From the NCBI GenBank assembly GCA_000711775.1, contig ARYC01000231.1, positions 1-64,000 on the forward strand: a DNA stretch of 64,000 nt, read 5' to 3'. Below the pieces are notes generated by a model that was not told the DNA's origin, ran no database searches, and saw nothing but the letters and a program-made list of their open reading frames with translations. The DNA comes from Oxytricha trifallax. Its lineage: Eukaryota > Ciliophora > Spirotrichea > Sporadotrichida > Oxytrichidae. This document shows, one piece after another, positions 37,127 to 48,610 of this stretch. The translations under genes were made by a program, and so were the position numbers. Numbering within the stretch: the first letter of the stretch is position 1; every line of letters begins with the position of its first letter.

Positions 37127-37644
37127 ATGTCAAGATCAGAGTTGAGGAAAATATAACAAATCCAGGCAATAGAAGGAAGCTATAAATTATTATCTAGAAA
37201 ATTTCTTACAAAAAATAACTCAAGCATTAGTGCAGAGCATCTATATTCTCTGTTTTAGTCATAATAATATTAAAATAATATATTCATTTCTATATATTAA
37301 GTAAGTTTGGGATAAGTAAGTTCAACAACAAAAAAAGTATAGAGCAGATACACCTTAGAGTTTGTGTGAAATGCATTAAAAATAAATAAATATTAAATTT
37401 TTTTGCCTCTTTCAGATGATAGTAAAAATTTGTTGCTGCTGTTATAGCAGACTTGCCACCTCTAAACATTATAAAACTTCTGATTCAGGATTCTGAAATA
37501 TTATTTAGACTTTAAATGACTTCAAATGCTTTTGGAAGATTAATTCAAAGTGTGCTTTTAAAAAGGTCTTGTACATAAGAATTGATTTAGAATTTACTTT
37601 AAATATCTTTTCAAATTAAAGAAAGATTTAAGGCTAATTGTTGA
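37127..37644 (+). CDS. two-exon hypothetical gene, 131 aa
   Basis: Exon 1 is 37127-37300 (MSRSELRKIQQIQAIEGSYK …, 58 codons) and ends exactly at GTAAGT. Exon 2 is 37423-37644 (KFVAAVIADLPPLNIIKLL … SNAFGRLIQSVLLKRSC), ending TGA 37642-37644. Intron 37301-37422 keeps the frame. Exon 2 has a strong coding pattern and balanced composition. An alternative reading stays in the exon-1 frame through several TGAs but has a poorer codon pattern. No family recognised. The only intact-looking gene in a long desert. Confidence 0.45.
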
Positions 37645-38871
37645 TAAATAATTATATAAAATGTATTCTACTGATGAGGCTCATCTGAAATAAATTTAAA
37701 AAACAAGATGGATTTAGAAATTTAGCTTGCATTAGAAAGAGGGATTATGTATGTTTTGTAATTCCACATCCTAAAATGGTTGAGCGTTATATAAATAAAT
37801 TTTAGTTATAACTGTATTAATTTTAAAGAAAGAGAGTGGAATAGTTGTTATAATATAAATAAGTATTACCATTTTTTGAATTATTATTATAATTTATATC
37901 ATAAAATATCGATATACGAATAAATAGTTAATAATTTTCAAAAATGAATGAATTTTTTAAATTCAACTCAGTTCTCTCTTTTATTCAATCATTTTTCAAT
38001 CCCAATACTTTTTCTAAGCCTCAAACACTTATTATAAATTTAATAAATTAAATATTGTTAAATTTGTCTCAATAAGCATGACAAAATAACATTTTCTAGT
38101 TAATATAAATTTATTAATACCTTTAAATCTATATTTATTTATAAACTATGAATTCTTATATTTTAAGTAAATTTTAAATAATATACTCACATTATTTTAC
38201 TTAAATCTTCAAAACTCAAATATACTCAGTTATTCTATTGCTTATATTAAGTTTTATAGCAATTATTATTAGCACAAATATATTTTATTCGATATATGAG
38301 AATGATCTTAATTTTGTCAATTAACTAATTACAATGTACATTTCATGCTAAAACAAAGTTCTCTGAAAATTAAAAAAATAATTAAAATCATCCAAAATAA
38401 AACAAATTTTGTTATTTATAAATAGTATTTTACATAATTCATTAAACATATTTATAAAAATAAAATAAAATTTTTATCAATAAATTTTATTAATTTATTA
38501 ATATATTATTAATATTTAATAATAATATTCTAAGTGCAGGTGAGCTATTTTATATTTGAATAAATGATAAGAAGATTATTATTGTAATACAATAATATAT
38601 TCATTTCTAAATTAATAATTAACCTTATATACTTTGTTCTTAACTTTGTATCTTCAATTTTAATTTAATTAAAAAATTAATGCTAAATAGCAGTTTTAAA
38701 ATACAAAAATGGTAAAACTTTCATTCTATTTTTTGCTTTGAAGATAAATTTAATATTTCCTAAATTTTTCTTTATTTTCTTGGGCAGATAGATAATATTC
38801 TAAATTATATTTGTATTTTGTATTAATTTTAAATAATATATGGATTTTGAACATATTTTTATAAATATATT
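37645..38871. other. AT-rich desert
   Basis: No gene seen. Confidence 0.5.
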
Positions 38872-39108
38872 CAGAATCTAAAAAATGCAGAAATTAAAGA
38901 TCTTTATATATTTAACAATAGTTCTAACTCTATTACAACATTAAAATACTATTAAAGAGAGCTATAAGCTATTCTGGAATTATAGAAGAAAATTAATAAC
39001 AAGAAAATGACTGATGACTTTCATTTTGTGCAATTATGTAGCGAAAGTAACATGATTTGGGGAGGGATATTGCCGACATCGTTTGACTCAATGTTCTTAT
39101 GGATTTGA
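38872..39108 (+). pseudogene. coding island, leucine-rich-like
   Basis: Open frame LKNAEIKDLYIFNNSSNSIT … LELQKKINNKKMTDDFHFVQ … WGGILPTSFDSMFLWI, ending TGA 39106-39108. Good codon pattern; start not identifiable. The first 25 residues resemble a leucine-rich repeat turn but one unit is not enough to assign it. Confidence 0.3.
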
Positions 39109-40489
39109 ATGTGATATTTTCATAACATTTTTATCATTAAGAAATAATTATTCAAACTCATATCTTTGAATAACAATAGAAAATATATATATATATATAA
39201 ATTTATTAAAAATTTGCAGCTTTAATATGATTCAAATTAATTTAAAGAGAAAAAGTAATGATGAAGAGATAAAATTATAAAATATCAAAGACATATATGT
39301 TAATCTGATGAAATTTTATTCAAGTTATAAAGCTATAAGTTGTTTCATGGTCTTAAAAAATTAATATATTAAAGAAGGAAATAATTGTTAATAGCAAATG
39401 ATTGTCAAGAAACAACCATATCCATTGTAATATTTATATTTAAAATGTTTTTAATTTTTTTAAAATTGATTGACTAAAATGCAAACAAAAACTTTTTAAA
39501 TAAAAATTAAGCAAATAATAGCCTATAAAAATATTAACAAAATATCTCACTCAACTTTTATTTTGAATGAACCGTGAGCGAATGAATAAATTGAATATTA
39601 AAACTTGATAAATTTTTTATCTGAGAAATAAATTCAAGCGTATAATTAAACTTATTAATCTATCAACTCAAAATGTTAATAAATAGGCAAGTTAATAAAA
39701 TTACTAAGTTTTACTAAATCATATTAATTCAATAAATATAAATTTATCTTAAGTTTAAATTAAAAAAATAATCCATGTAATTCGATTAAAATTTAAAAAT
39801 TAGTTAATTTAGGATTGAATTTCTTCCTTAAAATAATTATTAAAATCCCTTAAAAAATACAAAATAATGCTGAATAACAAATAATCCTTTTTTATGACCA
39901 AACACATTATCATTTGCGAGAAGGATTTCATTGTAAGATATATTCCTTCATTTTAATAATTATATTAACACTCTTTCTTTTTAATTTTCACTATTAAAGT
40001 TTTATTTATTTATACTTTTAGTAATTTATTGGTATAATTTACTTAAATATAATATACAACAATTATTACTATACAGTTTTCAAAAATTTTGTTAATTAAA
40101 GTGAAGTCTATTTAGATATATATTAGAAATATTATGCTTTTCAATTTAATAAATTAAAAATGATATATTTTCTAGTTAACTATAAAATTAACCTTCTGTA
40201 AAAATGTACTATAACTAATATTATTTTATAAAATAATCTGAATAATAATATTTTTAGATATTTTTTCAGTTGGGATAAAATGGAAGGTTAAGATGTAATT
40301 AAATAACGCTTTTTTTATCTAAAATAAAATATTTAAATATGTTATCAATTAATTATTTTTATATATAATAAGTCTCATTTACAATAGACTACAAGATATA
40401 TTTATTTATTGATGAGATTTATTCTTATTATATTATTTGATATATAAAAACACACATTAAGTTTTATTCAAAGATGAAACATAACTTAA
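39109..40489. other. AT-rich desert
   Basis: No gene seen. (TA)n at about 39184-39199. Confidence 0.5.
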
Positions 40490-40735
40490 TTAAATAATTA
40501 ATATAAATTTTAATTTTGTCAATCCGAAAAAGTATATCTTGGGTTATTTTTATTAAACTAGCCTTAATTTACCTTGAGTGTTACATTTAATAGTTTATTA
40601 TTTGGGTTAAAATATAATCAGATCTGCTGGTTCAGAAAAGATCACACTCCAAAAACATATAAATAAGATCAAATAAAAAATTTAGTTGCCAATCTTAGAA
40701 ATTAGAGAAAAGATAAATAACAATGTAAAACATGA
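40490..40735 (+). pseudogene. coding island, unknown
   Basis: Open frame ending NQICWFRKDHTPKTYKQDQ … ANLRNQRKDKQQCKT at TGA 40733-40735. Basic C-terminus; no family recognised; weak. Confidence 0.25.
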
Positions 40736-41081
40736 TAAAATATATATATATATTTAAAGATATCATAAGAAATGATAAAATAATAGTTTGTGATTTAACT
40801 TATAAATTAAATATTAAGCTAGCTGTTTATTGTAAGTTTTACGAAAAAATAGATTAGTTAAATTGTGTCATAAACTTATTAAAACTGCTAAAACTGAAAT
40901 CATTGTTGTAAAATTTGTCAAATAAAATGGTAGAAGTAATATACATTAGTAAAATACAAAATAAATTAATCTCTTTGTGAGAAATATTAAAAAAATCCTT
41001 TTTTCTTTTAGTAGTTATCAAAAACTTAACAGTTATAACTATTCTCTACTTTATATCTATTTTACTATTGCTATTTTTCTT

Positions 41082-42400
41082 TCAATTCTTCTGTGTTGTA
41101 TCTAAATTTTCACTCTTTCTTGTTTTGTTCGACCCTTTTTCTACAAAAGCAAGCATCTCAACTTTGATTTCCTTCTCTATTTCTATTTGTTGTTTGAGTC
41201 AATTCTGTTGCCAATCTAACATCTAAATTAAGTGACTCGCCAAGTTCACTGATATTTCCTTCTTGTTTCTCCTTTCCATCTCATTTTTGTTGAAATTATC
41301 CAGAACCAATTTATTCCGATATTTATTTGTGTCGTCTAAGAGTTGTCATCATACGAATCTTTTTATTCACTCTAAATATATAGACTAACTTTGTTGTTTT
41401 TGCACATCAGCATGTCCTCTACTTTCATTGCAATTATTATCTTCTTACTCCCACTTTCATGGAGCTAACTTCGACGTTTAGCATTATGTAGAACATGACA
41501 TCAGAATTCATACATTTCCAGATATTGACTATTAGCTTACTAGTAGTACAAATGAAAAATTAATTATGATTAAGAGAGGTTTAACGCCACTGTCCTTCAA
41601 GTCCATACTTTGGCCTGTGTATGGTTTAGTTACTTTCTTACTCACTTTTAATTCTATATATACAGCTCCTATTCGTAACTCTAAGTTCTTTCAGATTTTT
41701 ATTTCAGAATTGCTAAATTTTTCAACAATTTCTTTATCATATTCCTTCCTTATTTTTTTATATTGATAATTTCCCATTTTTAAAAACATTTTATTAAACA
41801 ATAAAATGAAATTATGATCTTCTCAATCTCTTCTTGTTGTATCCAGAATTTGCTATTAATCATCTTTCAGTTGATAATCCTTATTTTCTTCTTTTTCTTT
41901 GCAATATATTGATGTCTCATATTTAATTTAGGCAAAATTATATTGTTAAACCACATTAAACTTTATTAAAAATAACTTTTAAATATAGTATTTGATCTAA
42001 TTTGCTTCATGAAAGTTTCCATTGTACCCTATGAGATGTGATTTCTTGTTATCATATCGTTATGTCTCCACATTAAGTTAAGCTCTTCTTAATAGTATTT
42101 TTGTTTCTCAAACCATAAATGTTACTCCTCTCCTTCTCTTCTTCTTGCGTGTTACCTATCTTTGTTTTTCTTCACCAGAGCTTTCTCTATTAATTTCAGG
42201 TACTTAAGCAACTAGTAATTACTACTAGCTCATTTACAGATTGTTCTTACACTATACTTGAGTTTATTGTCTAATAAAATCCTTTACGTCGGTAAAATCA
42301 ACGAGGTACTTTAGTTTCATCTAGTAGTTGCACCCACATGCCTCTTTTAGCTCCTCTGTTATGGCGATTCATTATCATTCTATCAGGGGTTAAACTTTTG
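41082..42400 (-). pseudogene. Lys/Glu/Gln-rich (coiled-coil) protein relic
   Basis: Minus strand. Blocks: RGAKRGMWVQLLDETKV (42290-42340); NYQLLKYLKLIEKALVKKNK (about 42150-42225); a long frame EEQHLWFEKQKYYQEELNLM … through a TGA at 41869-41867 into INSKFWIQQEEIEKIIIS (about 41800-42150); SELGESLNLDVRLATELTQ (about 41190-41260); last TGA near 41082. Charged helical composition predicts coiled coil. One or two frameshifts and several TGAs interrupt it. No family recognised. Confidence 0.4.
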
Positions 42401-44130
42401 CATTATATAAAATGCTCTTAAAGTCCGTACGCATGCTCAATGAAGTATCAAATCTGATAAATATTTATTTAGTTGTAATTGATTGTATTTTATTCAGAAT
42501 TAAAAATTAAAATAATCAATTAAATATAAATGTTAAGTAATCAAAAATTATTTAAAAATTACAATAGTTGCATCTGATTAAAGTATTGATTGATGCTAAA
42601 GGAGACATATGGAAGTTTTCCTCTAAAAATCTCAATTTTTTTAATAATTAATATTAATTTAAAATATATTTAAGTTTTTAATTATTAAATCTAAACTTCA
42701 TATTATTACGATCTTCGTGAGTCATCGTTTAAAACAGTGTCTCTCGAGAATTTAAAATATCAACATTTTTTCATTATTTTTCATTATTTTCAAATAAATT
42801 TCTCGATATCTAAAATGAAATACGATAATTCTTAATAGAATTAGAACATTTTTCTATCTTAAGTTAAAATATCATATTTTACCACTAAGTTAAATTAAGG
42901 AATCCTAATAAGGCACCCTAAAAATCCTAATAGATTTATGACTATATCCTTTAGGAAGTAATTAAGTTTAATAAGAAAATAGAATATGTTATTAGAGAAG
43001 TTGATATATGATTATTTTTAACAATTACTTATTTATGCTATAAAAAATTAAAAAATCCTCGAGAGACACTGTTTTAAACGATAACTCTCGAAGATAAAAA
43101 ATTTAAATCAACATAGAATCTAGCTTTAAAGCTATCATAATTATAACATCTAAATAAAACTTAAAACACTGTATGTTAAAGCAGCTATTGTGAATCCTTA
43201 AATACTGCTTCTAGAAAATATGCTTTTTTATTAAAAACAAATTGTAGTTGTTTGACTAAAATTAAATGAATTTTTTAAGTATAAAATACTATATTATTTA
43301 TAATATTAGCAATGTAAATGGTAAATTATTTTTAATTAATCATATTAATTAAGATAATTTACAAACATTTAATATTAAATTATTAAATGTCTAATTATAG
43401 CATATTTAATCTTGAGTTTTAGATAAAATTTAAAAACAAATATAAATATTATAATTTTCATAAAATGACTTGCGATCAAGAATGAACATTTGAGTGTTTT
43501 AATGTGTATAAATAAATTAATGTTTTGTGCTTGATATCAAGCTATCTAATTATTTAATCTAGAACATTCAATCTTTTTGAAAGATAGTCATATAATCTAA
43601 AAATATGATAAAAATTAAAAGTAATTCAAATTTTAAATTGGTGTTTAAAAATATAAATACAAATAATTTTTAAATATATCCATCAATGTCTTTTTTATTT
43701 TACTTTTATATTTTAAAGTATAAGTATAAAAGTTAATTTTATAATAAAAGATATAGTTATAGAACCGTAGTTCTTAAAGAATTAAGACCAGACATCCAAC
43801 CGTGATTAGTTAATAAATTTTATACAAATTTTGTTAAAAGCTAATCTTATAAATGATTCGTTAAATATTAATATAGTTAAATAGAAGTATTTTATTAGAT
43901 TTTAACAATTTAAAATAAGGCAATAATCATTTAACTAAAAGATATTTTTGAAGTAATTATTTAATATATAATAATAAGTAATTTAACTCATTCTGTTCAG
44001 AGGCTGTAAGAATAAATTTTTGGAATATTTATAAATATATGATTCTTTAGTAGTAGTAAATAACTTAAGGCAATTAAAATTATCTAAAATATGCAGAGTG
44101 ATTAGTGCAGTGTAAAAACGATAATGAGTA
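42401..44130. other. AT-rich region containing foldback FB4
   Basis: No gene seen apart from the repeat at 42711-43095. Confidence 0.4.
42711..43095. repeat. small foldback element FB4
   Basis: 38-bp arms at 42711-42748 and 43058-43095 with about four mismatches; core GTTTAAAACAGTGTCTCTC followed by GAG in the left arm and its complement in the right. Interior AT-rich, no ORF. MITE-like size of 385 bp. Confidence 0.65.
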
Positions 44131-44595
44131 TCAAAGTAATTGACCAAATATTTATTGCGGTTCCTCGCGCCTTTATTCCTGGCCATATAGTTTTCCTTTC
44201 ATCTATTCCTGTTCCTCTTCATTCTTATCTTTCCCATGTTTTTGCTTTTCCTCCTCAATTTCCTGACTGAATCCATTTACCGTTTATCGAATCGATCTCT
44301 TTGGCTCTTGGACTCATTCATTTTCTTACTTGGGTTTGACTTCCCAATCTTCAGTCTGCTCTTAAATCCCATTTGTTAAGTTGAGAGGTGTTTTGTAAGG
44401 GTCATCCTTCCTGAGCTCTAATGCTTCCTGATCCTTACTTCTGTCTCTGTGGTTAAATCTAACCTCCTAAACCCTCTCCAAGAACTCCCTCCTCTTGTTG
44501 CGATCTTCCTATCTTTCTGGTTTTCAATTCCTTGGTTTCTTAACCTATTCTTCCATCTTTCTTATATTTGCTTCTGGTTGATTTAATGGATTCAT
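44131..44595 (-). CDS. charged Lys/Glu/Arg/Gln-rich protein downstream of LINE
   Basis: ATG 44595 to TGA 44133-44131, 154 codons in one frame, crossing TGA at 44526-44524 and 44316-44314. Contains RNKRREFLERVQEVRFNHRD, DDPYKTPLNLTNGIQEQTED and a KDKNEEEQEQMKG tail. The purine-first pattern is very strong throughout, so the two internal TGAs are either Trp codons or two nonsense changes without any frameshift. It lies just 3' of the LINE ORF2 and may be a LINE 3' ORF or the start of another copy. Function unknown. Confidence 0.45.
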
Positions 44596-44899
44596 TCTTT
44601 CTTAAATGTCAAAAAACTTTTTATTTATATTATTTTAATATAATTTTCTGATTTCATCTCATTTTACACATCTTAATTATTCTTAATTTAGATGTTCAAT
44701 TCTATTTAATTGTGATCAACTCTGTTCATCGAATTCCTGATCTTTTTTCTTGATGCAGGCAACTCTAAATATTTTTTTGATTTGCTGAAAATATAGGTGT
44801 TGCTCAAGTTTTCTTATCCTTTAGTCAAGCCAAATCATGTTTGATTTAATTTTTATCTGTTATTAGTTGCTTATGTCAATTAGTCTCTTCTCTCTTATT

Positions 44900-47367
44900 A
44901 TTTATGAGAATTTCGTTGGGTCTCACGCTTGATCGATAAGATTACAGTGCTTTAGTTGCTTTGTGTCTTCTTTCACCTTGTTGACGTTGCAATAATGACT
45001 CATCCCATAATTCACTATTGTTTTTCCTTGACTAAGTGCCATCATTGTGTCCATTACATTCTTAGTTATGAAAATCTTTCTTTTTTTAAAAGTGACTTTT
45101 CCTGCGTCTTGATTTCGTCTTTCACTTACTTAGGTCTAATGAAATGACCAAGGTCCCTACTTATCTTCTTCATGTTTTTAAGAACAAATTCTCTAATTAT
45201 TTCGCTGGTATTTGTTTCTTTTAACTAGGTAACATTCCTAAGTATTTTCTTTGAAATGTCCCTTGCAGTTCTAAATGCTATCCTTTTCAGTTGTAATTCC
45301 ATCTTTTCAATATCTTCCACATTTACATATTAAGCTGCCACCAGCGGTGTATATTTGTAAATTAATAAAGATCTGATCTGTGCTATCATAATCGTGCCGC
45401 TTACTGTCTTGTTGTTTGAGCTAGTTAGTTTTTGGTAAAAAATCTGTTTTTTTTCTCTCATTTTATCCCAAGTATTTTTCAATAAATTTTGGGTATTTAA
45501 ACATATATTGAGTCCCAAGTATTTTACCTATTTAACTTTACTGATCCCATCTATTTTGAATTCTTTCTCAAATCCTTTGGCGTCACTCATAAACACAGTT
45601 TTTTTGGCGTTAAGTTTTAAGTTGAGTGTTTTTTCTATCTCTTTGAAGCGGTTGATGATTCTTTTAAATTATTAAGGGTCCTTAATATTCAGAAGAATGT
45701 CATCCGCGAATACTATTAAATTGCCCTATTTAGTCAGAGAGAGTAGCTCTAGTTATTAATATAGGGCATCTTCGAGGTAAATGTTGAATGAATGAATGAT
45801 TATAGGGCAAACCCAATTAATAAATGTTGAATAAAATAGGGGAAAGCCGGGTATCTTGGGCTACCTTTTGCTCACTGGCTATCTCCTCATCTTCGTACTT
45901 TATTTTGTTTCCAGTATAAAGAAGTTCAATTAGTTTACAATCTCGTCGTCCTTTCTAATTGCTGACCTCTTCCTTAGAATTTAAAGTAGTTTGTCTTTCC
46001 AGACTCAGTCATATCTATTTTGTAAGTCCACAAGTAAATAAGCTTCCCTCTATTTACTCTTCCTTCTCGACCAATTAATATGATCCAATAGTCTAATTAA
46101 ATTAATGTGGGTGCTTTTGTTTTATTTGAAGCCATTTTGGTAGTTTCCAGTAGTTAGTATTTCACTTTTAACCTCTTCAATTTTGTTTATTATTACTTTC
46201 TCCACTATTTTTGTCAAATGTGAGTTCACCACTATTGGTCTTGTATTGCTGACATCAGGGTATAAGTCATTTTGATATTGCTAAGTAGAATTAATCTTCC
46301 TTGTTTAATGTAGTCTGGAATCTATCACTCATTCAGCCAACTCTCTACCTTCTGGCATGTAGTCTTTAGAATATTCTATGGTATAAGTAGCATTTTCCCA
46401 TAAAATATGTCTGGACCAATAGCTTTATTGAAGTTAAACATCTTTGACACCTTTTATGACATCTTCCTTATTGCAAAAGTTTTTATCATCCTTTTCAACT
46501 TACATTATTGCATCCCTCTTGATCTCTTCTTGGTGTATAGTCTCTTTCTTGTCTTTAATATCTATCCATAGAAGTCTAGTATTTACTTTTTTGTTTATTC
46601 CCTCAATTCAATTCTCTCTTCCTTTACGGTTATTCCTTTTATTGGCTAGCACTATTTGTGACTCTTGATTAGTCTTTTCACCAAATAGAAGAATCCTTTA
46701 ACGTCGTTTTGTCCAAACAGCGTTCTAAGTCTCTAATTGCTTCGTTCCATTAAACTTTCGTTTCCTAAAATAGATCTCTGATTTTTGTTTAATTATTTTT
46801 AACAGCCCAAATCGGAGGTTCCTGATACCAGTTTCTCTCATTGAACTGTCTTTCTAATTTGTCTTCAAAACATTTTTAAATAGGTTAGTCTAAATCCTCA
46901 GCTGTTAAATCTCTCCTCTCTTCCATGAAAGTTTTCCAGCATTGCTTTCTTATCTCCGAAATCCTAATTGTTCTTTCTTTGTCAGCTAATTTAAAATCGT
47001 CATCGTTGTATTTAATTCTGAGTCTCACCTGAACAACTGGACTAGTTTGTGGTCAGTTAAAATCATTTGACTTGTTTTAACTAATTGTCTCTACGTTAAA
47101 GAAGACTTAATTTAATTGGTTCCCATTTGAATGAGTTTCCACTCCCTCTAGAATGGATTCTTTCAGACCTACTTTGTTTAATCTTTTCCCCAATTCTTTT
47201 ATGTGGTAATTAAAGTCACTCGTAACTACTATCCTTTTTTTCTTGCATTTATTTTTCAGTGATTTGATCATATAAATTAGTCTATTCTGGAGTTCCTTGA
47301 CCTCATCATTCCAATAAGGAGGGATATACACTGTCAGCATGTGTGGTGGGAATCTTCCCACATTCAA
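44900..47367 (-). pseudogene. LINE ORF2: endonuclease C-terminal part and reverse transcriptase
   Basis: Endonuclease: VYIPPYWNDEVKELQNRL and TSDFNYHIKELGK (GDFN-like). RT: KAIGPDIFYGKML, NTRPIVVNSHLTKIVEK, QNGFKQNKSTHINLI, AYLLVDLQNRYD (block A), VAQDTRLSPILFNIY (block B), the catalytic FADDILL at about 45695-45715, and VKYLGL. The thumb region reads on to HYCNVNKVKEDTKQLKHC near 44960-45030, a C-terminal Cys/His motif typical of LINE ORF2. Interruptions: one frameshift before NTRPI, one around block B with a small local duplication, one after 45042, and TGAs after WLNE and NRYD. It would reverse-transcribe its own RNA if intact. Confidence 0.8.
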
Positions 47368-47384
47368 TATTGATCATAGATACT

Positions 47385-47935
47385 TCAAAATAAAAAGTTG
47401 TTTATATTTATAAATTATCATTAAATAATTAGATTTTCCTAAATTAAAAATAAAATGTGTTTATACTGAGAATTCAAAGAGATTATTTACAAAACCTCTC
47501 TTGCATAAAAGACTCAAACAATTAAAGTAAGTAAACATATTCAACTAATTTTCAATTGAATCATCAATCTTTTAAATCCATCGATATTTCAACTTATATC
47601 TAAAAAATCAAACATTTTATTGAATTTTTAATCATTTTTTAGTATGGCAGATAATTATAGAAATAACTTCCAAAATCACATTACTTAAGTAAGAAATCTC
47701 AATACTCAATGTGCATTATAATATATATTTTCAATGCGAGTGGTAATATGTGTGAAATTACTTAGAAAGTTCATAAAATAACTTAAAAACTTAAGTTCAC
47801 TCTAAATATTAAAGCAATAAGTTCAGATAAGTATTAAAACAAAACTGCAAACAATTTTCATTATTCTACACGAGTAGTAATTTAATTTACATTTATATAA
47901 ATATAGGCAGTTTTTTAAATTATCGTAAAAAGAAA
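47385..47935. other. AT-rich insertion within LINE endonuclease
   Basis: About 545 bp of low-complexity AT sequence separate the endonuclease N-terminal part (ends about 47940) from HMLTVYIPPYWND (47290-47367). A typical endonuclease has only tens of residues here, so this is an insertion. No clear direct repeat at its borders; could be an internal eliminated sequence or a decayed element. Confidence 0.5.
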
Positions 47936-48213
47936 TTACTGATCTTTTGTATTTTATTAATATTGTCCAGGCTATGTATTATTTTAGTGTTTTTATTGTT
48001 CATTTCGAGTTTGCCACTGTTCATTACCATCACTCCTCCATTTCTTGCAAACTGCGTCTGAGTTATATTCCTGTTATTTATCTCAATTATCCTTTGCAGT
48101 CTAGTTTCCACCAATCCAATTAAATTAGGATTTTTGTTTTCAATTTCTCTAAAAAGTTAGTCTTGTATTGGTCTCGAGTTCAGACCTCTGACATTTTGCA
48201 GGCAAATTTTCAT
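47936..48213 (-). pseudogene. LINE ORF2 N-terminus (APE endonuclease)
   Basis: Starts at ATG 48213 with MKICLQNVRGLNSRPIQ, the first strand of the endonuclease/exonuclease/phosphatase fold, then IGLVETRLQ with the catalytic Glu and ARNGGVMVMNSG. The frame ends within AT-rich DNA at about 47936. Confidence 0.75.
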
Positions 48214-48578
48214 TTCTATTGTTTTCGTGCTGATCTGTCTTTTTTTGCTAATGACTTCCTCTCTTCTCCTCGATCTCCACTTTTCCGCAATTCTCTCATT
48301 TCTTCTCACCCATTCTTCAGCTTCTCTAATAGGTTAATAGAACTCTAACTGTCGGCTATTGTCAATCTTACCTAAAATTTGTTTATGTTTTTAAATGTGT
48401 TGTAATTTAACTAAACATTCTGGCTTTGAATTATTGATCCTTGCGAATTTAATTTTGAATTTTCAAAGTATCTGTCTAGTGTTTGTTCGTAGTTAACTTA
48501 GCTAGTTTGGCTTTTTTTCATTTCTCCGTATACCGGTAACTTCCTTCTTCCACTGGGTGGCTGCCGCTCCATTTCCAT
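48210..48578 (-). pseudogene. LINE ORF1, C-terminal part
   Basis: Candidate ATGs at 48578 and 48572; SGRRKLPVYGEMKKSQTSQ, then a Gln/Asn-rich stretch, then NLLEKLKNG, TGA (48308-48306), and, in the same frame, EEMRELRKSGDRGEERKSLA to TGA 48212-48210, which overlaps the ORF2 ATG as ATGA. Either the inner TGA is Trp or ORF1 is truncated. The basic C-terminus fits RNA binding. Confidence 0.5.
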
Positions 48579-48610
48579 TTTTCCCACTTCTTCTTTAATG
48601 CCAATAATTT

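Larger units (their letters stand above)
44715..48610 (-). mobile_element. non-LTR retrotransposon (LINE), degenerate
   Basis: Minus strand, 5' end near 48610. It has the C-terminal part of ORF1, an ATGA overlap to ORF2, an APE-type endonuclease interrupted by ~545 bp of AT-rich DNA, a reverse transcriptase and a Cys/His C-terminal motif. Frameshifts show it is dead. The 3' end was not located with confidence; the conserved tail of RE-A/B/C is absent here. Confidence 0.8.

Noticed and set aside
31323..39199. (TA)n runs as origins or promoters
   Set aside because: Simple repeats in AT-rich DNA; no supporting motif.
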